A model generated the notes under the pieces. That model did no database searches and was not told the DNA's origin. It worked only from the letters and a program-made list of their open reading frames with translations. Shown in pieces: positions 54,631 to 63,133 of a stretch of DNA of 64,000 bases (the stretch's first letter is position 1; each line of letters begins with the position of its first letter). Origin of the DNA: Mesorhizobium xinjiangense (GTDB lineage Bacteria > Pseudomonadota > Alphaproteobacteria > Rhizobiales > Rhizobiaceae). The position numbers and the translations under genes were made by a program. The DNA is taken from positions 248,001 to 312,000 of the forward strand of contig NZ_WOAC01000001.1 of NCBI RefSeq assembly GCF_009749525.1, given 5' to 3'.

Positions 54631-55698
54631 TCAGTTCGTCGCCGAATGCTTGGCGATCGCGGCGCGCGCCGCCTCGACCAGAGCCTGACCGTCGATGCCC
54701 TTGGCCGAAACCTCCTCGATCCAGCGATCGACCACCGGCTCGAGCGTCGTTTGGAAGGCCTCGGTCTCTTCGGGCGTCAAGGTGATGTGCTCGTTGCCCG
54801 CCTCGACGGCCAGCTTGATGCCGCCATTGTCGATCTCGCGCCAGATCTCGCCCACCTCGCGCACCCAGTCCTCACCCGAATTGTCGAGGAAGATCTGCTG
54901 GATGTCTTCCGGCAGGCTGTCCCACTTGGCCTGGTTCATCGAGACCTGGAAGGTGGTGGTGCCGAAGCGCGTCATGTCGGCACCCTCGATCTGGTAGTCG
55001 GTCAGGTCCTGCAGCTTCAGCGCCGGGATGATCTCCCAGGGAATGAAGGCCCCGTCGACGACCTTGCGCGAGAGCGCCTGCGGCAGGTCCGGCACCGGCA
55101 TGGAAACCGGGCTCGCGCCCAGCGCCTCGACCACCCAGGCGCCGGTGCGCGTGGGGATGCGCATCTGCTTGCCTTCGAGGTCGGCCGGCTTCCTGACCGG
55201 CGTGTCGACCATGTGGATGGCCTGGCCGGCATGGACGTGATTGAACAGCACCTTCACCCCGTCATATTCCTCGGCGAGATAGTCGTCGAACATCTCGCGC
55301 ATGGCCAGGTTCGTGGCCACCGGGTCGTTGGTGTGGATGAAAGGCAGCTCGAAGACTTCCGAGCGCGGGAACAGACCGGCCGTATAGCCGTTCACCGTCC
55401 AGATGATGTCGACGACACCGTCGCGCGCCTGGCGAATGAGTTCCGGCGGACGACCGCCGAGCGACATGGAGGGGAAGATCTCGATGTCGACGCGACCGTT
55501 CGACGCCTCCTCGATACGCTCTGCCCACGGCTCGAGCATCTGCGTCTGGGCCGGCGATTTGGGGCCGAGGAAATGATGCAGTTTGAGCTTGATCTGCTCC
55601 TGTGCGAATGCGGGGGCCGACAGGCCCACAATCAGCGCCGTGGCGCCAAGCAAAGCACGCGCGGCGCGCGGCAATGCGTTCACGAAATCGTGCTGCAT
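54631..55698 (-). CDS. TRAP transporter periplasmic binding protein (DctP-like)
   Basis: A 355-residue exported protein; signal peptide to about APAFAQ (residue 33). The mature start is IKLKLHHFLGPKSPAQTQML. The conserved Arg is in GKQMRIPTRTGAWVVEALGA, and DLPQALSRKVVDGAFIPWEIIPAL belongs to the ligand cleft. The hydrophobic/aromatic cleft segment (IPWEIIPALKLQD) is reminiscent of TRAP proteins for aromatic or other 2-oxo acids, which is inference. It is the first gene of the operon, whose promoter is shared with the ThDP enzyme on the other strand. Confidence 0.9.
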   Translation of the reverse strand: MQHDFVNALPRAARALLGATALIVGLSAPAFAQEQIKLKLHHFLGPKSPAQTQMLEPWAERIEEASNGRVDIEIFPSMSLGGRPPELIRQARDGVVDIIWTVNGYTAGLFPRSEVFELPFIHTNDPVATNLAMREMFDDYLAEEYDGVKVLFNHVHAGQAIHMVDTPVRKPADLEGKQMRIPTRTGAWVVEALGASPVSMPVPDLPQALSRKVVDGAFIPWEIIPALKLQDLTDYQIEGADMTRFGTTTFQVSMNQAKWDSLPEDIQQIFLDNSGEDWVREVGEIWREIDNGGIKLAVEAGNEHITLTPEETEAFQTTLEPVVDRWIEEVSAKGIDGQALVEAARAAIAKHSATN

Positions 55699-55815
55699 TG
55701 GTTACCTCCCATGGAAATCCGGCCGGCCGATCGTATCCCCCCGCCGGAGCGGCCGCACCTGGCCGCAACGAAAAATGCACGGGTGAGATTGACGGCGGGC
55801 GATGCGGTTGTCAAT

Positions 55816-55845
55816 CTATATTTGAATTTTTTATTTCAAATATAG
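55816..55845. promoter_or_regulatory. Perfect palindrome in the TRAP / ThDP-enzyme promoter region
   Basis: CTATATTTGAA (55816-55826) and TTCAAATATAG (55835-55845) are perfect inverted arms of 11 bases around TTTTTTAT. The site lies 118 bases from the TRAP operon start and 28 bases before the ThDP-enzyme start, in strikingly AT-rich DNA. It is a probable operator or overlapping promoter element for the IclR protein encoded at the end of the TRAP operon. Confidence 0.7.
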
Positions 55846-55873
55846 CAATCAAACGGAAAGCTCCACGACCGCC

Positions 55874-57598
55874 ATGCAAGACTCCCATGTCGAGAATCGA
55901 CCCGCAACACTCACTGCCGGGGGCGCTCTTCTGGCGCGGCTGAAGGCGATCGGCGTCGATTACATCTTCGCCAATTCGGGAACCGATTTCCCGCCGGTGA
56001 TCGAGGGGCTGGCGGAAGCGGAGGCCAAGAAGATCGCCCTGCCGACCGCGCTCGTCATGCCGCACGAGGGAGCCGCCATGGGCATGGCGCATGGCTACTA
56101 TCTGGCGACCGGCCGGCCGCAGGCGGTCATGGCCCATACCAATGTGGGGCTGGCCAATTGTGCCATCGGCGCCATCAACGCGGCGACCGAGCATGTTCCG
56201 ATGCTGCTGTTCTCCGGCCGCACGCCGACGGTCGAAAAAGGCCGGCTCGGCGCGCGCACCGTGCCGATCGGCTGGGGCCAGGAGATGCGCGACCAGACGG
56301 CGCTGGTGCGCGAAGCCTGCAAATGGGACTATGAACTGCGGTTTCCCGAACAGGTGACGGAGATCATCGACCGGGCGCATGCGATCACTGCCTCGGCACC
56401 ACGCGGGCCGGTCTATGTGAGCCTGCCGCGCGAGGTTTTGTGCGAGCCCTGTCCGGCCGATCAGCTCGCCGATCCGCCGCTCATGCAGCCGGTCCAGCCG
56501 GGGATCCACACGGCGAGCCTGGAACAGGCGGCGCGCGTGCTGGCGCAGGCCGAACGGCCGGTCATCATCGCGCAGCGCGGAGCCGGCGACGAGGCCGGCT
56601 TTGCCGCGCTCCAGGGGCTCGCCGACGACTGGGGTATTCCGGTCTGCCAGTACTGGGCGGTGCGGCTCGCCCTGCCGCTCGACCATCCCATGGCCGCGGC
56701 CGCCGATCCGGCGCCGCTCGTCGAAAAGGCCGATGCGATCCTGGTGATCGATTCGCTGGCCCCGTGGTCGCCCGACATCCACACGCTGCAGTCCGGCTGC
56801 AAGGTCATCCATCTCGGCCAGGATCCACTCTACAGCCGCTTTCCGGTACGCAATTTCCGCTGCGACATCGCCCTTTCCTGCGACACGGGCGACGGGCTCG
56901 TCGCACTGGAAGGAGCGATGCGGCCGGCTCTTCAGGCGCACAAGGAGAGAAACGCAGCACGGCACAAGACAATCGCGCGAACCAATGCAGCCGCGCGCAA
57001 GGAAGCGATCGCACGCGCGGCAAGCGGCAATGGCAGCCCGATGACCAAGGAGTGGGTGAGCCTGTGCCTGTCCAACGCCATCGCCGGGCGCGGGGCCACT
57101 GTGTTTTCCGAGCTCGGCTGCCCGATGGCGCCGATGGCGCTCGACCATCCCAAGGCCTGGTATCAGGAACCCCATTCGGGCGGGCTCGGCTGGTCCTTTC
57201 CCGCCGCGCTCGGCATGCAGCTCGCCGATCGCGACCGGCTGATCGTCGCGACGATGGGCGACGGCTCCTACATGTTTTCCAATCCTGTCGCCTGCCACCA
57301 GATCGCCGAGGCGCTGGAGCTGCCGATCCTGCTCATCATCACCAACAATGCCGAATGGGGAGCGGTGCGCCACTCGGTGCTCGGCATCTATCCCGACGGC
57401 TATGCCGCGCGCACCAACATGATGCCGCTGACGCAGCTTTCGCCCGTTCCCGACTTCACCAAGGTGGCCGAGGCAAGCCGCGCCTTCGCCCGCACCGTGG
57501 TGGATGGCGCGGCACTGCCGGGCGCGATCGACGAGGCGATCCGCCACATCGAGACAAGGCGCACGCTGGCATTGCTCGACGTGCGCGTGCGCCCGTAG
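55874..57598 (+). CDS. Thiamine diphosphate-dependent enzyme (acetolactate synthase / benzoylformate decarboxylase superfamily)
   Basis: A 574-residue three-domain ThDP enzyme. The PYR domain (about 15-185) has the catalytic glutamate in ALVMPHEGAAMGMAHGY. A central domain (205-345) is followed by the PP domain (about 380-560) with the cofactor motif GDGSYMFSN and NN about 27 residues later. LFSGRTPTVEKGRLGARTVP is characteristic of a branch usually annotated only as ThDP-requiring protein. Catalysis should be decarboxylation or carboligation of a 2-oxo acid. It is paired with a dioxygenase-like cupin and a TRAP importer; the substrate is unknown. Confidence 0.86.
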   Translation: MQDSHVENRPATLTAGGALLARLKAIGVDYIFANSGTDFPPVIEGLAEAEAKKIALPTALVMPHEGAAMGMAHGYYLATGRPQAVMAHTNVGLANCAIGAINAATEHVPMLLFSGRTPTVEKGRLGARTVPIGWGQEMRDQTALVREACKWDYELRFPEQVTEIIDRAHAITASAPRGPVYVSLPREVLCEPCPADQLADPPLMQPVQPGIHTASLEQAARVLAQAERPVIIAQRGAGDEAGFAALQGLADDWGIPVCQYWAVRLALPLDHPMAAAADPAPLVEKADAILVIDSLAPWSPDIHTLQSGCKVIHLGQDPLYSRFPVRNFRCDIALSCDTGDGLVALEGAMRPALQAHKERNAARHKTIARTNAAARKEAIARAASGNGSPMTKEWVSLCLSNAIAGRGATVFSELGCPMAPMALDHPKAWYQEPHSGGLGWSFPAALGMQLADRDRLIVATMGDGSYMFSNPVACHQIAEALELPILLIITNNAEWGAVRHSVLGIYPDGYAARTNMMPLTQLSPVPDFTKVAEASRAFARTVVDGAALPGAIDEAIRHIETRRTLALLDVRVRP

Positions 57599-57646
57599 CC
57601 GACATTACAACAACCCACACCCAGCCGGACAGCGAGGAGGAGACAA

Positions 57647-58180
57647 ATGCCCGAAGCCGCAAGAGACGAATTCTGGAAGGATCTGAAGCCGATCGAGAAG
57701 GTGTTTCAGCGCGACGCATTGCCGGAGGTCTACATGGCCAACGCGCCGACCAAGGACGAGCGTTATTACGTGCCGTTCACCGAGACGGTCTCTTCGCGGC
57801 CGCTGTGGATCTCGCCGACGCAGAACAAATGGTGCGACATCCTGATGGCCAAGAGCGCCGGACTGGTGAACCGGCACTACCACCCGCACGAGGTCTTCGC
57901 CTACACGATCTCCGGCAAATGGGGTTATCTCGAGCATGACTGGACGGCGACGGCGGGCGATTTCGTCTACGAGACGCCGGGCGAGGGGCACACGCTGGTC
58001 GCCTACGAGCACGAGGATCCCATGCGCGTCTTCTTCCAGGTCAAGGGACCGCTGATCTGGCTCGACAAGAAGGGCGAGCCCGACGGCTTTTTCGACGTCC
58101 ACACCTATATCGAGATGTGCCGCAACCACTACGACAAGGTGGGCATCGGAGCCGACTTCGTGGACACGCTGTTCCGGTGA
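57647..58180 (+). CDS. 2,4'-dihydroxyacetophenone dioxygenase family cupin
   Basis: A 177-residue cupin. HYHPHEVFAYTISGKWGYLEH supplies the first metal-binding histidines and ETPGEGHTLVAYE the last. The segments TISGKWGYLEHDWTATAG and MCRNHYDKVGIGADFVDTLFR match the DAD family, in which a mononuclear iron enzyme cleaves the C-C bond between carbonyl and alpha carbon of hydroxyacetophenones. It follows the ThDP gene by 48 bases with GAGGAGG before the start. Activity on an acetophenone is not proven; another alpha-hydroxy ketone or a lyase role is possible. Confidence 0.83.
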   Translation: MPEAARDEFWKDLKPIEKVFQRDALPEVYMANAPTKDERYYVPFTETVSSRPLWISPTQNKWCDILMAKSAGLVNRHYHPHEVFAYTISGKWGYLEHDWTATAGDFVYETPGEGHTLVAYEHEDPMRVFFQVKGPLIWLDKKGEPDGFFDVHTYIEMCRNHYDKVGIGADFVDTLFR

Positions 58181-58198
58181 CAAAGGACGGGTCTTTCT

Positions 58199-58294
58199 GC
58201 CCCCTCCACTGCCTTCGGCGGTTCCCCTCCCCCGTAAACGGGGGAGGATCAGGCGCCGGCACAGGATCCTCCCCTGCGAAGCGGGGGAGGGGGC
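58199..58294. repeat. Palindromic repeat element after the cupin gene
   Basis: Outer ends GCCCCCTCC (58199-58207) and GGAGGGGGC (58286-58294) are inverted copies, and inside are CCTCCCCCG-TAAA-CGGGGGAGG (58226-58247) and a second CCTCCCC/GGGGGAGG hairpin. Build and base composition resemble the elements at 19424 and 24323. It can act as terminator for the cupin operon and lies between convergent genes. Confidence 0.75.
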
Positions 58295-58353
58295 AAATAG
58301 GATTGCCATGCCCGTTGATGCGACGTGGGCCCAAGGGCCGGGTCACGTGACAC

Positions 58354-59109
58354 TCACGCGCTCATGCCGCCGTCGACCATCAGTGTCGTACCGGTCGTGA
58401 AGCTCGAATCGTCGCTGGCCAGATAGAGCACGGAGCGGGCGATCTCATCCGCACCGCCGTGCCGGCCGAGCGGTATGAGCTGATCGAAGAACGCGGCGCC
58501 GTCGACACCCATCTCGCGCCCCAACCCGTCTTCCACCGCGTGCTGAAAACCGTTGTCGACGGGCCCGGGATGGATCGTGTTGACGCGGATGCGCCGCGGC
58601 GCGAGTTCCTTGGCAAGACAGCGCATGAGGCCGACCTGCGCGTGCTTGGCGGTGATATAGGCGTAGACGCCGGCATCGCCGCGCGTGCCGGCGACACTGG
58701 AGGTGATGACGATGCTGCCGCCGTCGCGCATCTTCGGCACGGCATGCTTTGCCGCCAGGAAGGCGCCGCGCACATGCACCGCCTGAACGGCGTCGAACAC
58801 GTCTTCCGGATAGTCGGCGATCGGGGCGACCGCGCCGAAATTGCCGGCATTGGAAAACAGGACGTCGATGGGCCCGAACCGCGCCACCGCCCGCTCGACA
58901 TAGTGTTGCACGTCATTTGCCGACGAAACGTCTGCCGCGACCGTCTCGACGTGCTCTGACGGCAAGCCGGCCGCCGCCGCCTTGAGCGCATCCTCGTCGC
59001 GGTCGACGAGGACGACGTTGGCGCCCTCGTCAAGGAACAGCCGCGCCGTTGCGACCCCCAGGCTCCCGGCGCCGCCGGTGGCGATGCAGTTCTTGTCCTT
59101 GAGCTTCAT
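58354..59109 (-). CDS. Short-chain dehydrogenase/reductase
   Basis: A 251-residue classical SDR: cofactor loop TGGAGSLGVATARLFLDEG (a TGGxGxLG variant) with Asp in VLVDRDE suggesting NAD, NAG as FSNAGNFG, Ser in VITSSVAG, YITAKHA with catalytic Tyr and Lys, and ending VDGGMSA. It oxidises or reduces a secondary alcohol or ketone. It lies behind the aldehyde dehydrogenase gene on the same strand (130-base gap with a strong palindrome), suggesting consecutive oxidation steps for a compound imported by the Liv-type system. Confidence 0.88.
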   Translation of the reverse strand: MKLKDKNCIATGGAGSLGVATARLFLDEGANVVLVDRDEDALKAAAAGLPSEHVETVAADVSSANDVQHYVERAVARFGPIDVLFSNAGNFGAVAPIADYPEDVFDAVQAVHVRGAFLAAKHAVPKMRDGGSIVITSSVAGTRGDAGVYAYITAKHAQVGLMRCLAKELAPRRIRVNTIHPGPVDNGFQHAVEDGLGREMGVDGAAFFDQLIPLGRHGGADEIARSVLYLASDDSSFTTGTTLMVDGGMSA

Positions 59110-59196
59110 GTCGTGTCCCGCCCGTCAAATACAGATGCCGGCCGGCGCATTTTCGCTAACCGGCCGGCAGGGCCCCCGCCCAACTAGCGCGCGTTC

Positions 59197-59220
59197 GCTT
59201 CAAACGGAAACGTTTGAAGC
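59197..59220. promoter_or_regulatory. Perfect 10-bp-arm palindrome between aldehyde dehydrogenase and SDR genes
   Basis: GCTTCAAACG (59197-59206) and CGTTTGAAGC (59211-59220) are perfect inverted arms around GAAA. It lies 20 bases after the aldehyde dehydrogenase stop and 88 bases before the SDR start. No T run follows on the minus strand, so it may be an operator for the SDR gene or an mRNA hairpin rather than a terminator. Confidence 0.6.
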
Positions 59221-59239
59221 AAAGATATGCGCGCCAGAT

Positions 59240-60691
59240 CTAGAATGGATAATGCAGCGGACCGTCCTGCACCGTGATCCAGCGCAGCTCGGTGAATTCG
59301 GCAATGCCGGCCTTGCCGCCGAAGCGGCCGTAGCCGGACTCCTTGACGCCGCCGAAGGGCATCTGCGCCTCGTCATGCACGGTCGGGCCGTTGATATGGC
59401 AGATGCCCGATTCGATGCGGCGGGCGACCGCCATGGCGCGGTTGACGTCCTTGCCGAACACAGCGGAGGAGAGGCCGTATTCGGTGTCGTTGGCCACGCG
59501 CACGGCCTCGTCGATGCCGTTCACGCGCACCATGGTGACCACCGGGCCGAAACTCTCCTCGCCATAGATGCGCATCGCCGGCGTCACATGGTCGAGCAGG
59601 GTCGCCTCCATCACCGTGCCGTCGACGCCGCCCCCGGCGGCCAGCACCGCGCCCTTGGAGACCGCATCCTTGACCAGTTCCTGGATGCGCTTGGCGGCAT
59701 TCTCGTCGACCACCGAGCCGAGCGGCGTATCACCCTTGCGCGGATCGCCGGCTTTCAACGAGCGGGCCTTCTTGGCCAGCGCCGCGACAAAGGCGTCGGC
59801 GATCTTCTCGTCGACGACGATGCGCTCGGTCGACATGCAGATCTGGCCCTGGTTCATGTAGGCGCCGAAGGCCGCCGCATCGACCGCGGCTTCGAGATCG
59901 GCATCGTCGAGCACGACGAAGGGCGCCTTGCCGCCGAGTTCCAGCAGCGCCGGCTTGAGAAAGCGGCCCGCCGTCTCGGCTATGATGCGGCCGACCCGCG
60001 TCGAGCCGGTGAAGTTGATGCGGCGCACGGCGGGATGGGCGATCAGCGTCTCGACGATCTCGGGCGCATCATCGGGCGCGTTCGACAGGGCGTTCAGCAC
60101 GCCGCGCGGCACGCCGCCCTCAAGCAGCGCATCGATGATGAGGCGATGCGTGCGCGGGCAGATCTCGGAGGTCTTCATGACCACCGTGTTGCCGCAGGCA
60201 AGTGGTGTCGCGATCGAGCGCACGCCGAGAATGATCGGCGCGTTCCACGGCGCGATCGACAGCACGACGCCGGCCGGCTGGCGCACCGCCATGGCCATGC
60301 TGCCCGGCCTGTTGGAGGGAATGATCTCGCCGGTGATCTGGGTCGTCAGCGACGCCGCCTCACGCAGCATGTCGGCCGACAGGCCGACATTGAACATCGC
60401 CCAGCCGGCCGTCGCGCCGGTCTCCTCGGCCATGGCGGCGACGAAATCGTCGGCCCTGGCCTGCAGCGCGTCGGCCGCGGCCAGCAGGATGCGGCGGCGC
60501 TCGCCCGGCGAGGTGACCGACCATTGCGGAAAGGCGCGGGCGGCCGCGTCGCAGGCAAGCCTGGCATCGTCGACGGTTGCGGCGGCGGCGCGGGTTGCGA
60601 CCTCGCCGGTCATCGGGTTGAGGCGTTCGAACGTACCGCCATCGGAGGCGCCCTGGTCCTCGTCGCCGATCAGCAATCCCAACTGGTCCAT
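59240..60691 (-). CDS. NAD(P)-dependent aldehyde dehydrogenase (salicylaldehyde/vanillin dehydrogenase-like)
   Basis: A 483-residue ALDH. Seen: cofactor part APWNAPIILGVRSIATPLAC, GSTRVGR, general base Glu in LLELGGKAPFVVLDDADLE, catalytic Cys in NQGQICMSTERIVV and the C-terminal PFGGVKESGYGRFGG. The NQGQICMSTERIVV form with a Met after the Cys is typical of the aromatic-aldehyde group. It oxidises an aldehyde to the acid in the cytoplasm. It lies 39 bases after livF and is probably transcribed with the transporter. Confidence 0.9.
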   Translation of the reverse strand: MDQLGLLIGDEDQGASDGGTFERLNPMTGEVATRAAAATVDDARLACDAAARAFPQWSVTSPGERRRILLAAADALQARADDFVAAMAEETGATAGWAMFNVGLSADMLREAASLTTQITGEIIPSNRPGSMAMAVRQPAGVVLSIAPWNAPIILGVRSIATPLACGNTVVMKTSEICPRTHRLIIDALLEGGVPRGVLNALSNAPDDAPEIVETLIAHPAVRRINFTGSTRVGRIIAETAGRFLKPALLELGGKAPFVVLDDADLEAAVDAAAFGAYMNQGQICMSTERIVVDEKIADAFVAALAKKARSLKAGDPRKGDTPLGSVVDENAAKRIQELVKDAVSKGAVLAAGGGVDGTVMEATLLDHVTPAMRIYGEESFGPVVTMVRVNGIDEAVRVANDTEYGLSSAVFGKDVNRAMAVARRIESGICHINGPTVHDEAQMPFGGVKESGYGRFGGKAGIAEFTELRWITVQDGPLHYPF

Positions 60692-60730
60692 GGTGGAGTT
60701 TCCTTTGCGTGGTTGTGGTGGTTTCGGGCT

Positions 60731-61441
60731 TCAGCCCATGCCGAGAAAGGCGCGCTGAACTGCAGGGTCATCGATAAGGGTCCCGGCCGCTCCTTCGCCG
60801 ACGATGCGGCCGGCTTCCATCAGATAGCCGCGATCGGCGATCGACAGGCTGATCCGAACATTCTGCTCGACGATGATCAGGCCGACGCCGGCCTTGTGCA
60901 CCTTTTCAAGCGCCTGGAAAAGCTCGACGACGACGACCGGCGCCAGCCCGAGGCTCGGTTCGTCGAGCAGCAGGCAATCCGGGTTCGACATCAACGCACG
61001 GCCGATCGCCACCATCTGCTGCTCGCCGCCCGACATGGTGGAGGCGATCTGCCGGCGTCGTTCGGCCAGGCGCGGAAAGAGCTCATAGACGAGATCGCGC
61101 CGTGCCGCCTCGTCATCGCGGGCGCGCCGCGCGAAGGCGCCGAGAAGCAGGTTCTCCTCGACCGTCAGGTCGCCGAATATGCCGCGCCCCTCGGGAACCA
61201 GGGCGATGCCCGCCTCCACGACCGAATGCGCCGGCAAGGTCAGGATCGATTGTCCGTCGAGCCGGATCCCGGTGCCGGGGTCGGGACGCACGAGGCCGGC
61301 AATCGCCTTGAGCAGGGAGGATTTGCCGGCGCCGTTGGCGCCCAGGATGACGACCGATTCGCCGGGCGCGGCGCGCACATCCACCGAATCGAGTGCCAGA
61401 TGCTGGCCGTAATGCAAGGACAGGCCGCTGACCTCAAGCAT
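60731..61441 (-). CDS. livF: Branched-chain-type ABC transporter ATPase (LivF)
   Basis: A 236-residue ATPase of the HAAT family: LSLHYGQHLALDSVDV, Walker A GANGAGKSS, signature MSGGEQQMVAIGRAL, Walker B LLLDEPSLGLAPVVV and H-loop-region IIVEQNVRIS. The signature SGGEQQMV and VPEGRGIFGDLTV identify LivF. Its start overlaps the livG stop by eight bases. With an aromatic-type ALDH beside it, the ligand may be an aromatic acid or amide rather than leucine. Confidence 0.92.
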   Translation of the reverse strand: MLEVSGLSLHYGQHLALDSVDVRAAPGESVVILGANGAGKSSLLKAIAGLVRPDPGTGIRLDGQSILTLPAHSVVEAGIALVPEGRGIFGDLTVEENLLLGAFARRARDDEAARRDLVYELFPRLAERRRQIASTMSGGEQQMVAIGRALMSNPDCLLLDEPSLGLAPVVVVELFQALEKVHKAGVGLIIVEQNVRISLSIADRGYLMEAGRIVGEGAAGTLIDDPAVQRAFLGMG

Positions 61442-62162
61442 GGCTTTCCCCCAGATAGGCGCGCACGACCTCGGGATCCTTCAGCACCTCCCCCGTCGCG
61501 CCGTCGGCGATCTTGCGCCCGGCATTCATGACCACGCAGCGCCCGCACAGCGCCCGGATCGCATCCATGACATGCTCGACCAGCACGATGGTCAGGCCAT
61601 CCCTGCCGAGATCGGAGATCAGGTCGATGCCGACCTTGAGCTCCGTCGGGTTGAGACCGGCCAGCCATTCGTCGAGCAGCAGCAGCGACGGCGACGATGC
61701 CAGCGCCCGGGCCAGTTCGACCCGCTTCTGGTCGATATAGGTGAGGTCAGCGGCCATCTCGTTTTCGCGGCCGGCGAGGCCCACGCGCGCCAGAAAGCCG
61801 CGCGCTTCCCCGGCGGCGGCTGCGCCGTGGAGCGGCGCACGGCGGAAGGCGAGGGCAGCCGCGACATTCTCGCCCACCGTCATGGAGGGCAGGATGCGCA
61901 CGAGCTGGAAGGTGCGCGCGACCCCGCAATGGGCGATCCGGTGTGCCGGCAGGCCGGAGATCCGGCGTCCGCCAAGGCTGATCGCGCCGCTGGAGGCCGG
62001 CAGGTAGCCGGAGATCATGTTGAGCACCGTCGTCTTGCCCGAACCGTTCGGACCCAAAAGGCCGACCGTCTCGCCGGCCTCGAGCGACAGCGAGACGCCA
62101 TCGACCGCCGTCAGCCCGCCGAAGCGCTTGGTCAACCCGGAGATCTCGAGAAGCGCGCTCAT
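61434..62162 (-). CDS. livG: Branched-chain-type ABC transporter ATPase (LivG)
   Basis: A 242-residue ATPase: ISGLTKRFGGLTAVDGVSL, Walker A GPNGSGKTT, the ARTFQLVRILPSMTVGENV Q-loop region, Walker B LLLLDEWLAGLNPTEL and VLVEHVMDAIRALC. The DEW in place of DEP, and a signature region (LTYIDQKRVELARAL) that departs from the usual LSYGQQR pattern, are noteworthy: the canonical SGG signature is not visible, while the rest of the ATP site is intact. Start overlaps the livM stop (ATGA). Confidence 0.9.
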   Translation of the reverse strand: MSALLEISGLTKRFGGLTAVDGVSLSLEAGETVGLLGPNGSGKTTVLNMISGYLPASSGAISLGGRRISGLPAHRIAHCGVARTFQLVRILPSMTVGENVAAALAFRRAPLHGAAAAGEARGFLARVGLAGRENEMAADLTYIDQKRVELARALASSPSLLLLDEWLAGLNPTELKVGIDLISDLGRDGLTIVLVEHVMDAIRALCGRCVVMNAGRKIADGATGEVLKDPEVVRAYLGESHA

Positions 62163-63133
62163 CGGCCCGCCTCCAGCTCGCCCAGGCCGGCTTCATCCGG
62201 CTTGTTGCGGGCGCGTGAACTGCCGCGCCCCCAGGCCTTCTCGACGAAATCGAGCACACCCTTGGGCAAAACGAAGACGATGGCGATGAACAGGAGCCCC
62301 AGGATGATCGAATAGTGGTTCGGGAAATTGGCCGAGAGCCATTCGAACAGCAGGAAAAGCGGGACCGCGCCGAGCACCGGCCCCCACAACCGGTTGGCGC
62401 CGCCGAGCAAGGCCATGATCAGGGTCAGGAAGGAGACCGTCGGATTGAATACGATGCCGGGCTCGATATAGGTCCAGCGCGGCGCCTGGATCGCCCCGAC
62501 AAGCGTCATGATGACGGCGCTCAGCGCAAACAAGGCGAGTTTGACCCGCGCAATATTGATGCCGCAATGCGACGCCACGACCTCGTCGTCGCCGATGATC
62601 CTGAGCGCCAGGCCGAGGCGCGAGCGGCCGATCCACCAGGACAGGCCGAGCGTCAGCGCAGCCAATGCCAGAAGCTGCCAGTATATTGTCTCGGGCCCGA
62701 AAGACATGAAGATGTAACGGCCGAGCGTGCCCGTCACATTGACCTCGTACCAGGTCACGAGCTGGCGCACGAGCTCGGCCAGGCCGAATGTGAAGATGAC
62801 GAAATAGACACCGGCAAGGCGCAGGGTCGACAGGCCCACGACGAGGGCGACGGCAAGGCCGATGAGCGCGGCGACGGCGAGCACCAGAGGATAGGGCAGC
62901 GTCTCGCTCAGCACGGCCATCGTATAGGCGCCGATGCCGAAAAAGGCGACGGTCGCCAGGGACACGTAGCGTGTCGGCCCGGAAAACAACGCCCAGGCGC
63001 TGGCCAGCGTGACATAGCCAGACAGGCCGATCAGCAGCCCCACGCCATACGCCCCGAGAAAGAAGGGCGCGGCGGCGAGGATGGCGAGCGCGGCGAGCGC
63101 CGCAACAAGGCCGATTGCGGTGCGCGCGGTCAT
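62159..63133 (-). CDS. livM: Branched-chain-type ABC transporter permease (LivM)
   Basis: A 324-residue permease with eight to ten helices. LSGYVTLASAWALFSGPTRYVSLATVAFFGIGAY is the family's N-terminal block in a slightly unusual form, and LGLALRIIGDDEVVASHCGIN is the coupling region. The start at 63133 (MTARTAIG) overlaps the livH stop by four bases. A hydrophilic, basic C-terminal tail of about 35 residues follows the last helix. Confidence 0.9.
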   Translation of the reverse strand: MTARTAIGLVAALAALAILAAAPFFLGAYGVGLLIGLSGYVTLASAWALFSGPTRYVSLATVAFFGIGAYTMAVLSETLPYPLVLAVAALIGLAVALVVGLSTLRLAGVYFVIFTFGLAELVRQLVTWYEVNVTGTLGRYIFMSFGPETIYWQLLALAALTLGLSWWIGRSRLGLALRIIGDDEVVASHCGINIARVKLALFALSAVIMTLVGAIQAPRWTYIEPGIVFNPTVSFLTLIMALLGGANRLWGPVLGAVPLFLLFEWLSANFPNHYSIILGLLFIAIVFVLPKGVLDFVEKAWGRGSSRARNKPDEAGLGELEAGR

